Source: Echinostoma caproni (Eukaryota; Platyhelminthes; Trematoda; Plagiorchiida; Echinostomatidae). From it: a stretch of DNA of 25,149 nucleotides. Position 1 is the stretch's first letter, and each line of letters starts with the position of its first letter. The DNA is taken from contig UZAN01047970.1 of NCBI GenBank assembly GCA_900618425.1, positions 1-25,149 of the forward strand, in the 5' to 3' direction. The position numbers and the translations under genes are program-made. The notes under the pieces were generated by a model that saw only the letters and a list, made by a program, of their open reading frames with translations, searched no databases and was not told the origin of the DNA. Shown here one piece after another: positions 11,263 through 20,243 of the stretch.

Positions 11263-11570
11263 ATATGGGCGACTATGGACACATACCGTGCGGTATTCAT
11301 CACACAAAAATGTTTGTATTAATATGTGTTAGTTTTTATACCTTTTCCACATTAAGTTACAGTCCTTCAACTTATACTTTCCTCTTCTTTCTGCTGAGGA
11401 AACCAGAGGGAACAGTTTGATTGTTTGAAATTTTCCCTTGATTCGTAAGTTTCGTACGTTTTCCGCTGCTAGCCATCAAAATTCATTCCATTTAACAAAT
11501 GCAGCGAAATGAATTAGCACATAGAGTGAATTCCAGTTAGGGAGAAAGTACTTCCATACGTGTTTTTGTA
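11263..11570. repeat. 308-bp perfect direct repeat, copy 2
   Basis: Identical to 9393-9700 over all 308 positions. It is flanked by ATGCATAT at 11257-11264 and again at 11572-11579, within a TA-rich tract. This could be an 8-bp target-site duplication, although the low complexity of the tract makes chance identity likely. The edges share ATAT microhomology with copy 1. No coding content is present. Confidence 0.95.
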
Positions 11571-13353
11571 TATGCATATATATACGAAATCCGTAAAAAT
11601 AAGTAAAGGTATCGATTTGAGTAAGCTATAAATGATGTAAACCAAAAATCAAACTTTCAATTATTCACCAAACGAGAAACCTTCAAAATAATTCATTTTT
11701 ACTAGCCAAAATTAATCCTTACTTCAATAAATTTTAGCTAAACAAAACACTACCAGATTAGAAAAATAACCGTCCAAACAGTCCATTGTTTCTTTTCCAT
11801 CATTCACTTTACGAATTCCCTCTACTTTGCTTGTGGGTTAATTGCTGTGTCACATTTGTATAACAATCATAATTCGTTTTGCAACAAACTTTGAATTGCA
11901 AATGTGTCTTGATTGTTGATCGATCATTCATTTATTTATCCTCTCACTTTCCCTTNTCGCAAATGGCTACGAACGACATTTTGGCTACATATGATGTGGC
12001 AGGTGCGTCTTAAACGAAAAGAGTTGTGATTTGGCGGTTCTTATGGGTTTCACAATGCAACCCATTCAACAAGGATCAAAGAAAATTAAGTCTCAATGTT
12101 GCCTCAATTCTGTTTTGCTATAACGATGCTTGGATGGTCAATAAAATGGCTACTTAATAGGCCATGGTGTTTAAATAAATAAGATAAATTCTACATATTC
12201 TGTTCGAATAATTTGTGGGCGTAGGAAGAATTTCATCGAGTGCAGGCCATCAAAAACGGGAACAGAAGGTATTGGATGTGTTTTACACCTGGACCGACTT
12301 TACTGTGTCTTATCAAGGGTGCGCATTATTCGATCTAACTGAGAATTGCACTCTGGACCTAACACGTCGATGTTTTTCCCAATACTAAATTGACCATCAA
12401 CTGGCGGATCACGTTGAAATATGTATGATGGTATTTCCATTGGAAGACGCTGTTTGCCTTGAAACAATAACTAACAAATCACCAAAAAGTGAATAATCGC
12501 AGTGTAATTCATTCTCTTTCATTTGCTTTTACCGGTTGATTAGATTAAACCGAGGAGATCCCTCAAACTGAATTCAAGAGCAGCTGACATGTTGACACGT
12601 AACGGAACATTCTCTCTTAGATCAAGGTTAATTTGAAAATATTGCTCACTGAGCTTGGTCCTACCTAAATTCATCTCATATAGGTTTGTTGTATAGTTGC
12701 GTGAAAAAAAGACTAGAAACAGATTACGCAATATCAAGTGGGTACAAGACGTCCATTCCAATTGTGTCTGCGTGCGTGAATTGTCTCACATTTTGATCAT
12801 AAGTCAGGTAGGTGATCGAACGCGGAGAGATGAACATGTTTAAAGAGGTGGTGCGCGCGTTACAGTGAGTGCTTGGTCGTTTGTCAGCTGCTATTCATTG
12901 GTCCGCATTGGATGAACTGGAGTGAACTCCAGCTTAGAAAATAAAACACGTAGATCAGTGATCGGTTTTGCTGTGCTTCAAGCGAGCCCTCGCCTACTCT
13001 ACTATAAGCGTGAACTTTTAACTTGCAAGTTAGATTTGTGCTTTTGCTTTTCTATATATACACGCTAGTGAAAAGTCAATGAACGACACTCGGCGCGGGG
13101 TTGGGTGTGTGTGGCTAGGTGGGATGAGAGCGCAGGGAAAGTGGATCGCACAAAAAAATAGAGATTTGAATGACTAAAAACCTGTTCAGTGACATGGAAA
13201 ATCATCTTCACCCAATTCGCTCCGATCTCGTTTCAAAGCTTTCCGGTTCGATTACCCGTCGAGGGTGCCGGTCAACCACTTCAATTCTTTCATCTTATTG
13301 AGCTATTCATGGCATACAAACATTCCCTGTCGAATTTCGATGCACCTCAGTCT
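11571..13353. other. Stretch without a firmly supported gene
   Basis: Mostly AT-rich with an N at 11956. A segment at 12212-12388 is open for about 58 plus-strand codons (it includes VLDVFYTWTDFTVSYQGC), but the other two plus frames are also open for about 40 codons there, so no frame is favoured. The more GC-rich 12830-13140 holds two ATTGG (inverted CCAAT) pentamers at 12897-12901 and 12907-12911 and a TATATATA at 13053-13060. This is compatible with a promoter, but no transcript can be tied to it. Confidence 0.4.
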
Positions 13354-13380
13354 CCCCCGGGGGGGGGGGGGGGGGGGGGN
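13354..13380. repeat. C5-G21 homopolymer tract next to an N
   Basis: Five C are followed by 21 consecutive G, ending in an N at 13380. A G run of this length can form G-quadruplexes and is hard to sequence, so its true length is uncertain. Open frames of up to 159 codons across it (poly-Gly or poly-Pro) are artefacts of the tract. Confidence 0.9.
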
Positions 13381-13426
13381 AGAAAAATGGCCGGAGTAGT
13401 ATGTGCGTTTGCTTGTGTGCGTACGT

Positions 13427-13445
13427 ATGTGTGTGTGTGTGTGTG
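13427..13445. repeat. (GT)n microsatellite
   Basis: About nine GT units are seen directly, within a short cluster of simple repeats that begins with the G21 tract. Confidence 0.95.
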
Positions 13446-13474
13446 CATGAATTGGCTGACCGGGAGAATGAACG

Positions 13475-13489
13475 AAAGAGAGAGAGAGA
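13475..13489. repeat. (GA)n microsatellite
   Basis: A purine-only AAGAGAGAGAGAGAA run on the plus strand, seen directly. Confidence 0.9.
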
Positions 13490-13490
13490 A

Positions 13491-15720
13491 CTGTACAGAC
13501 CCTATTTGGCTTAACCAAAGTGAAACTCGATTGCCTTCATCTATAGTCTGTCTGTTCGTATGTAGTTCAAAGCAGTGTCCAGCCGTAAAAGATGCGACAC
13601 AAAAATATATGGACCGCATCGCGCGCACACCCACGTCAAACCACATCCAGCAGAACAGACGGCTTTGAGCTAATGGAAATTGAAATTAGTTAATTGTTGT
13701 TTGTTCAATGCATTTCACAATCCCTCCGGAAAAGACTGGCCTTTTTATGTTTCCCTCTCATCTCTCGCTGCCCTCTTGTCCTCCTTGCTTCCTCTTTCTC
13801 TCTCGCTCTCTGGCGGGTTCGCTCCATGTCTGTTGTTGTTGTTGTTTGTTGCTTGATCTTTTGTTCGCCATGTTTTGTTAAAATCCTAGTCATCGAAATA
13901 TTGGCGATGGTTCTTGTCCCTGTTATTTTGGTCAACGAATAACTTTACATTCCTTCCTGGCAACTCTTGGCTTTTTGTCTGGTAAAATCAGTCTAATTTA
14001 GAACCACCTTTTCCCAATTTGACTTTGGTTGAAGAAGTTGTCCAAAGTATTCACTATTTATCGTTTGACTTTACAACAGAGTGCAACCAGAAGTTTAGCA
14101 GTTGGACCAGTGTTCGATTTTCTTTTGTTCACGGTCACAAAACCTTTCTTCGGGTGCTTTAAATAGTGATTAATTAAAAGGTTCGCTTACTTCAATAAAA
14201 CCACATGCCACTAAAAGAAACTTCAGGTCCCTACCACGAATATCGTTCATGTCTTGACATGGGTGTTTCCNGCTCATTATATGCAAAGCCCTTTGTTCAA
14301 TGGACAACTGTACGTGATCTGTCAAATTACAAGAAATCAAATAAGTAACCTAGAGTTACCGTTATTTAGAACTCCAGCTTGTTGAAACCAATCCGAATCC
14401 ACTCACACAAAGTGAATGTGTTTTGTTTTTACCGCTTGACCTGCGGATTCTAGCCACCTAACACCAGTGTCAGGAACTTGCAGGTAATTTCGTGATGGTG
14501 TTCTTCATACGTAATTCGAAAATATCCATTCCAGAACGAATTCTTCTGCCGGAGATCTACTCATAGAATGATCGAGCACATCAGATGCTAGTTATTGAGT
14601 AGCAGGTCACTGTGCACGCACCCGACCGCAGCCCATTACTTGCTGTAGAGAGACTTGCAGTTGGAAATCGGTACGGGAAAATTTGTTCCTGACTAAGACA
14701 GTCAATAACACACTGCCCACAAACTCTGTATTATGATCGTTATTTAATCATCAAACCACATTTTTAGACGCATTTCTTATCCACGAGCGGGGAAATACTG
14801 GACTGTGACAAAGTCTGCAAACGTGACATATGATGATGTCTTGTATACAATCAACGAACATTGTATCATCCTCATGGTTTACGTGGTTCTTCTAGCATTA
14901 TGAAGGTGAATTTATTGGTAGTGACGATATGATAAGATAGTTGTCAATAACTTGCTTTTCATTTAGTGGTTACCCCGGTAGAAATCTAGACGATTGATCA
15001 GATTACTTCCTCGAGATACTGCAGGCACACTTACAGAAACCATAAATCCAATACGCATATAGTTAACAGATAAAAACGTTTCGTGATATTAGAATTTTTT
15101 AGCAGCACTACCGTTGTTACCAATAATGTTTGTGTAGCCTCAAGTAGAATAAGCTTGATATATATCACCCAGAGAACCTTATTCACGACAGCATCCAGGT
15201 GCTCTCCACAGTTTCTCAAGCTTATTCGTTATTGCTATTTCAAATATATTTATTTTAAGATCCCTGTAGTGTTTCTGCTCTGCTGAGATATGTGCCACTT
15301 ACAGACAGACCACGGTTTGATACATACAGTATGCCTGTAAGACTTGACACCAATGTGCTCGTTCATTCGCGTGATGAATGTCGAAGATTCCTGTCAATGT
15401 TCTCGGAGCGGAGTCGAGTTCTTATTCGGTTTATTTGGGTACGTAACAAAAATCATGATTTAACCACGGAGATGAGCTGAATTCCTGGCCCTACGCATGC
15501 CAGTAGCCTGATGATAATAATGAATTTCCCTTTCGGCATTCAGTTTGAACGAGGCGGATACCAACTGGGTAATTTCTTTTTCTCGTGTATGAATGGAAGT
15601 AAAAGGTGTACGGGTGTAGCTCACGGAATTATATAAAGATCAATTAGGTACGGCTTACAAATATTGGGTAGTCTGGTTGAAATAAACTTACATTGGTAAT
15701 ATCGAGCACAGCTATATGCC
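13491..15720. other. Stretch without a supported gene
   Basis: CT-rich sequence near 13745-13812 and a TTG microsatellite at 13831-13851 are present, with an N at 14271. Open frames here (for example 13694-13942 and 15083-15286) are low-complexity or lack motifs. No repeat family is recognised. Confidence 0.5.
13831..13851. repeat. (TTG)n microsatellite
   Basis: About six TTG units with one TTTG interruption, seen directly. Confidence 0.85.
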
Positions 15721-15731
15721 GATAGATAGAC

Positions 15732-15786
<55 letters not shown>

Positions 15787-15802
15787 TGGATAGATAGATA
15801 GA
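15721..15802. repeat. (GATA)n array with GACA variants
   Basis: About 82 bp of tetranucleotide repeat. GATA units carry a single GACA near the left end, then a pure GATA core, then three consecutive GACA units, one GATG, and a final short GATA run. Ordered GACA interruptions are a normal feature of GATA microsatellites. The exact unit count may be compressed in assembly. Confidence 0.97.
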
Positions 15803-16629
15803 ATCATGATTGAGTCTGTTGTGATGAGACCATTAATTTTACAAAGTGTTTGATATGCACGAAAACTAGCTCAATGGAACAAAGCTTACTTCATGTGCAC
15901 AAAGCACCAGCAAAATTGTCAGTTATCTCTCTGCCTACTGTGATCTCTGTACAACCAAATGAAATCTATCGAAAAGGGAAGTGTAGATGTTATCTGTTGG
16001 ATTGAAAGTAATTGTCCTATCAATATGTATTTAAAGTGTTCAATTGGAATACTTTCCCTCGAAGTACACTTTTGCTTGATAGTATAAGATATTTCAGAGT
16101 AGGTGGGGATGGGCTCGTAGTTTATCAAGTGATCACGGGATCAATAAGTACCATAGACTTCAAAGTGAACACTTTTACTTTACTGAAGTTTTCAGTCAGT
16201 GGTTGATATTTTTGAGATAATCCCAAACAGATTTTTTGTCCGCCATCAAATGGTTAACCACAGAACCAAGGGCCTGACATGCAGACCAAACAATACATAT
16301 TGTTACTGTTCACGTTTCATTTACGAACATTCCACATGAATTAGGTTCTTTATTCGGATTATTCTTTCCGTCAGCATAGAACACTGCTGTGCTGTCACCC
16401 GGAAGATCAAATAGGCGAGGAATGATCTCTGCGTCAACGTACTACTGAAATCTGGTCAATAGGTCCAGATAGGGAACTAATTAGACAATCTTCCATCACT
16501 CCAACAGAGACTTTCACAATTATACATACAGTTCAAATCTCAGTGTTATGTTTGCGACGCGTATTCACATGAGAACAGTTATTAAAGAGATACATTAGAA
16601 CACAGGTCCGAAGGCGAACAATTGTTTTC
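15803..16629. other. Stretch without a supported gene
   Basis: Short overlapping frames lie on both strands near 15919-16206, none with recognisable content. I see no repeat family. Confidence 0.5.
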
Positions 16630-16735
16630 GAATGAATGAATGTACAGATCATATAAGGGTTTTTTGGTGGGGCAACATTTTAATCAGGGTTAAAAGGTCA
16701 TTTGGGATGGGGAGAGGGGTTGGTGAGATAGATTG

Positions 16736-17110
16736 TTATCGGTGTGTTGGTGGTGAGTGTTGTTGAGGTTGAACCATTCGAGGCCAGGGTAAGTGAGGAG
16801 CTTGAACCAGTTGCTAATGTGCGCATAATTCTGGTGCGAAAAACCGAATGCCTGTCGCCTCAGCGGTGGCTAGTGTGTGTAAGCGCACTGGTTTAGAGGG
16901 GTTGGGGACACATGATAGATTACGCTGAACGCGAATGCTGGTCTAATATAATGACCTTTATCCACTAAGTGACTAAGAGGGGAGCTTCCTATACTCCCTG
17001 TGCTTCCTTGTCTGAACAACTGTGGGCAGTGTTCCCTCATCCGCTGAGGTAGTTGCCTCGCCATTCGGTTAATGTACTTGCGTTACGCAATGCAAGGGGT
17101 AGATATCCAT
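16736..17110 (-). pseudogene. PLE GIY-YIG endonuclease domain, broken
   Basis: Downstream of the RT on the minus strand, one frame reads RKYINRMARQLPQRMREH, then GSTGSI and LSHLVDKGH. A one-base shift near 16895-16910 leads to VRLHTLATAEATGIR and FAPELCAH, a TAG at 16814-16816, and LPWP at 16781-16792 before a final stop at 16736-16738. Known: PLE nucleases have YIGRT-type motifs, an HLVDTGH-like block, an ATAEA helix and an LPWP tail. Here YIGRT has become YINRM and an in-frame TAA at 17083-17085 lies just upstream, so it cannot be active. This nuclease would have nicked target DNA for priming. Confidence 0.85.
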
Positions 17111-17132
17111 AGAAGTGGTCAGCGTAGGCAGC

Positions 17133-18215
17133 CTATCTTTGTGCCTGTTTCGGATGATGGGCGAGCCTAATAACACATGATAATCGAGCTGTGTTTGAGT
17201 TACGCTTCACAGCACGTGTCAGACGTTTGTTCAGGAGGTCCAACATAGCATCTCCTTGAAAAGGTAGACGGATCAATAGCGTCTTCTTTTGAGCATCATG
17301 GACCTGTTCCGATTGTGGCCTTTCCTGAAAGTTTATCTCTATCAACCTTTTAGGATAACCATTTTCTCTGATAACTTCCTTAATTTTTGTTAGTTCTTCA
17401 TTTAACGCATCATCAGAACCGAGCTTGAGAGCTCCTACTACGAGAGTGTGAATCAAATTTCTTTCCTGTCTGAGCGGGATTAAGCTACAAAAGTATGGTA
17501 ATTGTCGTATCCAGGTTACTTTTCGATATATTGTACGTTCTAGGAAACCATCATCTTTTCGGAGGAGTAAAACGTATAAGAAAGCCACTTTGTTGTTTTC
17601 TTCTGTTTTCAACATAAACCGAACCGGTTCGTAAGCTTCATTGAATATTAGGAGCACTGCTGTCATGTTCCCACCTTTCGGTGTAAGACAGAATATGCCG
17701 TCTAAGTAGCAGCGGTACAGACTCATTTGCTCTATCATTTGCTTCAACGTTATATCTTCTAATTTGGCCATAAAAATATCTGTTAACAGTCAGCCTAACA
17801 AGGAAACCATGGCCACTCCATCTATGTTACGGCAAAATCTTGCATCAAATTGAAGTTGAACATCACATGTACATCTCAGTATTATCTCCCTTAAATTCTT
17901 CTTTTCTATTTCTGTGTTTCTTCAGTGTCAATATAGCAAGAGAAGAAATCGATCGTCTCCAAGAGTGGTACATCAGTGAACAAGGACATTAAATCCTAGG
18001 ATAAAATTTGATCATTCTTTAAGTTCCGTTGGCTGATGACCTTCACAAATTCAAATGTGTCCCGCAAGTTGTAATTAGCACGTAATGTACGCGCTGGTTT
18101 GAGAATTCCTACGAGCCACTTCACAGTCTGATGGTACGATGAGTTCACTATAGATGGAATTGACCATAATGGAATGCTAGTCTTGTGAACTTTGGGTAAC
18201 TGGCAACGGCGTGCA
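17133..18215 (-). pseudogene. PLE reverse transcriptase, broken
   Basis: Three blocks in order, read on the minus strand. First, LPKVHKTSIPLWSIPSIVNS then NLRDTFEFVKVI (fingers, about 18200-18020). A TAG at 17996-17998 then falls directly before the motif A aspartate of DLMSLFTDVPLLETIDFF. After a frameshift near 17900 comes LREIILRC to DGVAMVSLLG (motif B region, 17793-17822), a TGA at 17790-17792, and the longest open part (17771-17133). That part has motif C as YLDG where PLEs have YxDD, then the thumb block ending in LIRLPFQGD. The second catalytic aspartate is glycine (GGC at 17697-17699), so this residue alone would abolish polymerase activity. The protein would have copied PLE RNA at a nicked target. 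This is a dead copy, clearly of the family. Confidence 0.92.
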
Positions 18216-18307
18216 ATGTATCGAACACTGATTGGCCATAGAAAGATAAACATATAACAATTATTCTATTTCGCCTGTTCGCCGAGCTTGGCAATTTGTT
18301 TGCAAAC

Positions 18308-18338
18308 GCTTCATCACCAGCCGAGGTGACATCATCAG
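18308..18338 (-). ncRNA. Hammerhead-ribozyme-like core of the PLE pseudo-LTR, degenerate
   Basis: Read on the minus strand: CTGATGA (18338-18332), an extra T, then GTCACC, loop TCGGCT, and GGTGAT, which pair as a 6-bp stem II closed by a G-U. GAAG (18312-18309) follows and then CG. The functional core is CUGAUGA-stem II-GAAA. Here the bulged T and GAAG instead of GAAA should impair self-cleavage. It lies immediately 5' of the PLE reverse transcriptase, where PLEs are known to carry such motifs. I could not draw confident stems I and III. Confidence 0.6.
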
Positions 18339-18376
18339 TGCTTGTGAAGTGGCAGTATTCTTCCTGTACCCGTTGG

Positions 18377-18382
18377 TTTATA
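18377..18382 (-). promoter_or_regulatory. TATA-like box upstream of the PLE
   Basis: TATAAA in the context CACATATAAACCAACG on the minus strand, about 40 nt upstream of the hammerhead-like core. The position suits transcription starting in the element's pseudo-LTR. This is inference from position and sequence only; AT-rich DNA gives many such hexamers. Confidence 0.3.
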
Positions 18383-20090
18383 TGTGCGTTCTTCTCCACC
18401 GACTAGTTTCTTCCCCTGTTCTCACTGTGTTCGACTCGGTCCGCGTTGAACAGCTGCGAGCGGGTGGGGGTCGGAGGGAAGGAAGTTGTCCTTTCGTCCC
18501 GATTGCGGTTTCCGTCCGTTCTCAAGTCACGACGTGACCTTTGTTGCGTCATTTGGTCCTTCAGTTGCATTGCCGTGTACACGTGATCCAGTTCGATGTG
18601 CATGTTTATTGAGCTGGTTGAAGAGTGCTAGGCCTCGAGAAATTCTCTGGCGTGTTTTGACCGGCCTTGGTCGATAATTCTCAATGGTTCAAAGTCAAAT
18701 TGATGTCATTCTTGACCTTCGTGGAGGGAAATCAACGAAGTTAGATTCCTTCAGTTTTGCATAACATTTCATCTATAACTAAGAACATAGCAACCAACTG
18801 GTCATACTTCGAATGGGCAAAGGGAAGGGGCTACACTACAAGAATGTGGATCGTTGTAACTCTGGCAGCCCTGAATTGGCGCAGTGAGACTGGTCAAAAT
18901 GTTAGTCTGGTTTGTGAGACCGCTTAACTGAAGCCTCAGCAGACTGTAACGAACAACCGGCCTTCCTTCTGCATATTTCCCCTGACCGGGTGTCATGGTA
19001 GACAATATTCACGGTAAAGTAACTGACAGTCAATGTCAACGGAGGACGTAATCGAACGACTCAAGTCCATTTTTTTCCATAATCCTTCTGAGATGTAACA
19101 GATCTCTCGGCTCTCGCGGTACACCTAATGCAGCAGGTGAATCGAAAAAAGTAAATACACGAATAGGTTAGCTTAGAGCTCAGCTTTTCCAAGTTAGATT
19201 TAGTGAGCATTCATTAGATTTTATGGAGAATAGCCAGATAAGTGACATAGCAGATCATTAGGAAAGCCTACTTTAGGATAGGTTATTTTCGCATTCTGAT
19301 TCCCTTCAAAGGGTAGTATGGTAAAAATTGTTCTTCTCAGATACATTGTCTTCTAAAGATGAAAGATATACTGTATGAGAAAATCTTATGAGTCTGATCT
19401 TTATTGGAATTAAAACGTTCATCCCAAGTTGATTAAAATATCAGTAGCAGAGATAGCATTCATGGTTCTTTCATCCATTTGCTAGTATAAGCGAAATTTA
19501 CCGAGCTTAAACTATGAGCACACGGCACCATGTGTAGAAAAAGTTCTTCTTAATGTAAAGATTAGATCCTCTGGAATCAAGAGCGGTTGCAGTCATGGAC
19601 GGTTCTGTGACTGTATATCAGAAAGAATTCAGTATTTCAGAAAGCCAAAAACTCAAGATAGCACACTGCAAAGCAATATGCACAGTTTACCATTTCAATT
19701 TGGTCGGAATCTGAGCAGCGTTCACATTCCGCGGAGTCAGCAATCCCGCTCAGGAGTACAAAGCGAGAGAGCCAGCGAGCGACAGACAAACAGTCAAGCA
19801 ACACCCAACAGGAAAAAAATATAAAATTTTAAAACGGTTGGCATACTCAGCGAGTATGTTACAGTCCACTTTTAAGTGAATGTTGTTTATTTTTTCGTAA
19901 ACAGATTTTCTTACCAAGTTTGAGCTCCGGTAAAATCATCGCGATCTCGAATCATTTTCCTCACTGCCCGATTTTCGTTTTCCATTTATGTTTGCGATGG
20001 AGCAAGAGAGACAGTTTTCTTTCTCTCCGGCTCCCTCCCCCGCCCTACCTCACAGTGCGCTGGTGGATCATTTTGTTATTTGAGAAGACT

Positions 20091-20116
20091 AACAACAACA
20101 ACAACAACAATAACAA
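20091..20116. repeat. (AAC)n microsatellite
   Basis: About seven AAC units ending in a TAACAA variant, seen directly. They encode the poly-Asn run of a spurious open frame at 19920-20183. Confidence 0.92.
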
Positions 20117-20218
20117 AGCTTTGTATGTGAGCACCGAAGCGCAGCGTGACATGTGCCATGCGTATGAGCTTGCTTCCATATGAACTCCGGCATTTACTCT
20201 TAATTAACGAGAAGTATG

Positions 20219-20243
20219 GATGATAATGATGATGATGACGATG
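20219..20243. repeat. (GAT)n imperfect microsatellite
   Basis: GATGATAATGATGATGATGACGATG, i.e. GAT units with AAT and GAC variants, starting about 100 bp after the AAC run. Confidence 0.85.

Larger units (their letters stand above)
16630..18390 (-). mobile_element. Penelope-like retroelement (PLE), decayed copy with ribozyme-like 5' region
   Basis: Read on the minus strand from 18390, the parts come in the order known for PLEs: a TATA-like box (18377-18382), a hammerhead-like core (18308-18338), a reverse transcriptase remnant (about 18215-17133) and a GIY-YIG endonuclease remnant (about 17110-16736). The 3' end runs into CATTCATTCATTCG near 16630. Known: PLEs are a retroelement class in which RT is fused to a C-terminal GIY-YIG nuclease, and their pseudo-LTRs carry hammerhead motifs. 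Odd: only about 100 bp separate the ribozyme motif from the RT fingers, so the N-terminal part of the ORF is missing, implying an internal deletion. Stops and frameshifts make the copy non-functional. The boundaries are approximate; 18391-18700, which is relatively GC-rich, may also belong to it. Confidence 0.9.

Noticed and set aside
12212..12388. 58-codon open stretch with protein-like content
   Set aside because: All three plus-strand frames are open over much of it, so openness is not evidence for any one of them; no family is recognised.
12897..13060. Two inverted CCAAT pentamers and a TATATATA as a promoter
   Set aside because: These short motifs are common by chance, the distance to the TATA-like site is about 145 bp, and no downstream exon is supported.
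13189..13668. 159-codon open frame and two minus-strand frames over the same region
   Set aside because: All depend on the G21/N tract and the GT and GA microsatellites, giving poly-Gly, poly-Pro, Cys-Val or Thr-His runs.
18403..18603. 66-codon minus-strand frame upstream of the PLE ribozyme motif as the missing N-terminus
   Set aside because: It lies 5' of the pseudo-LTR motif, shows no PLE N-terminal motif, and is more simply GC-rich pseudo-LTR or flanking sequence.
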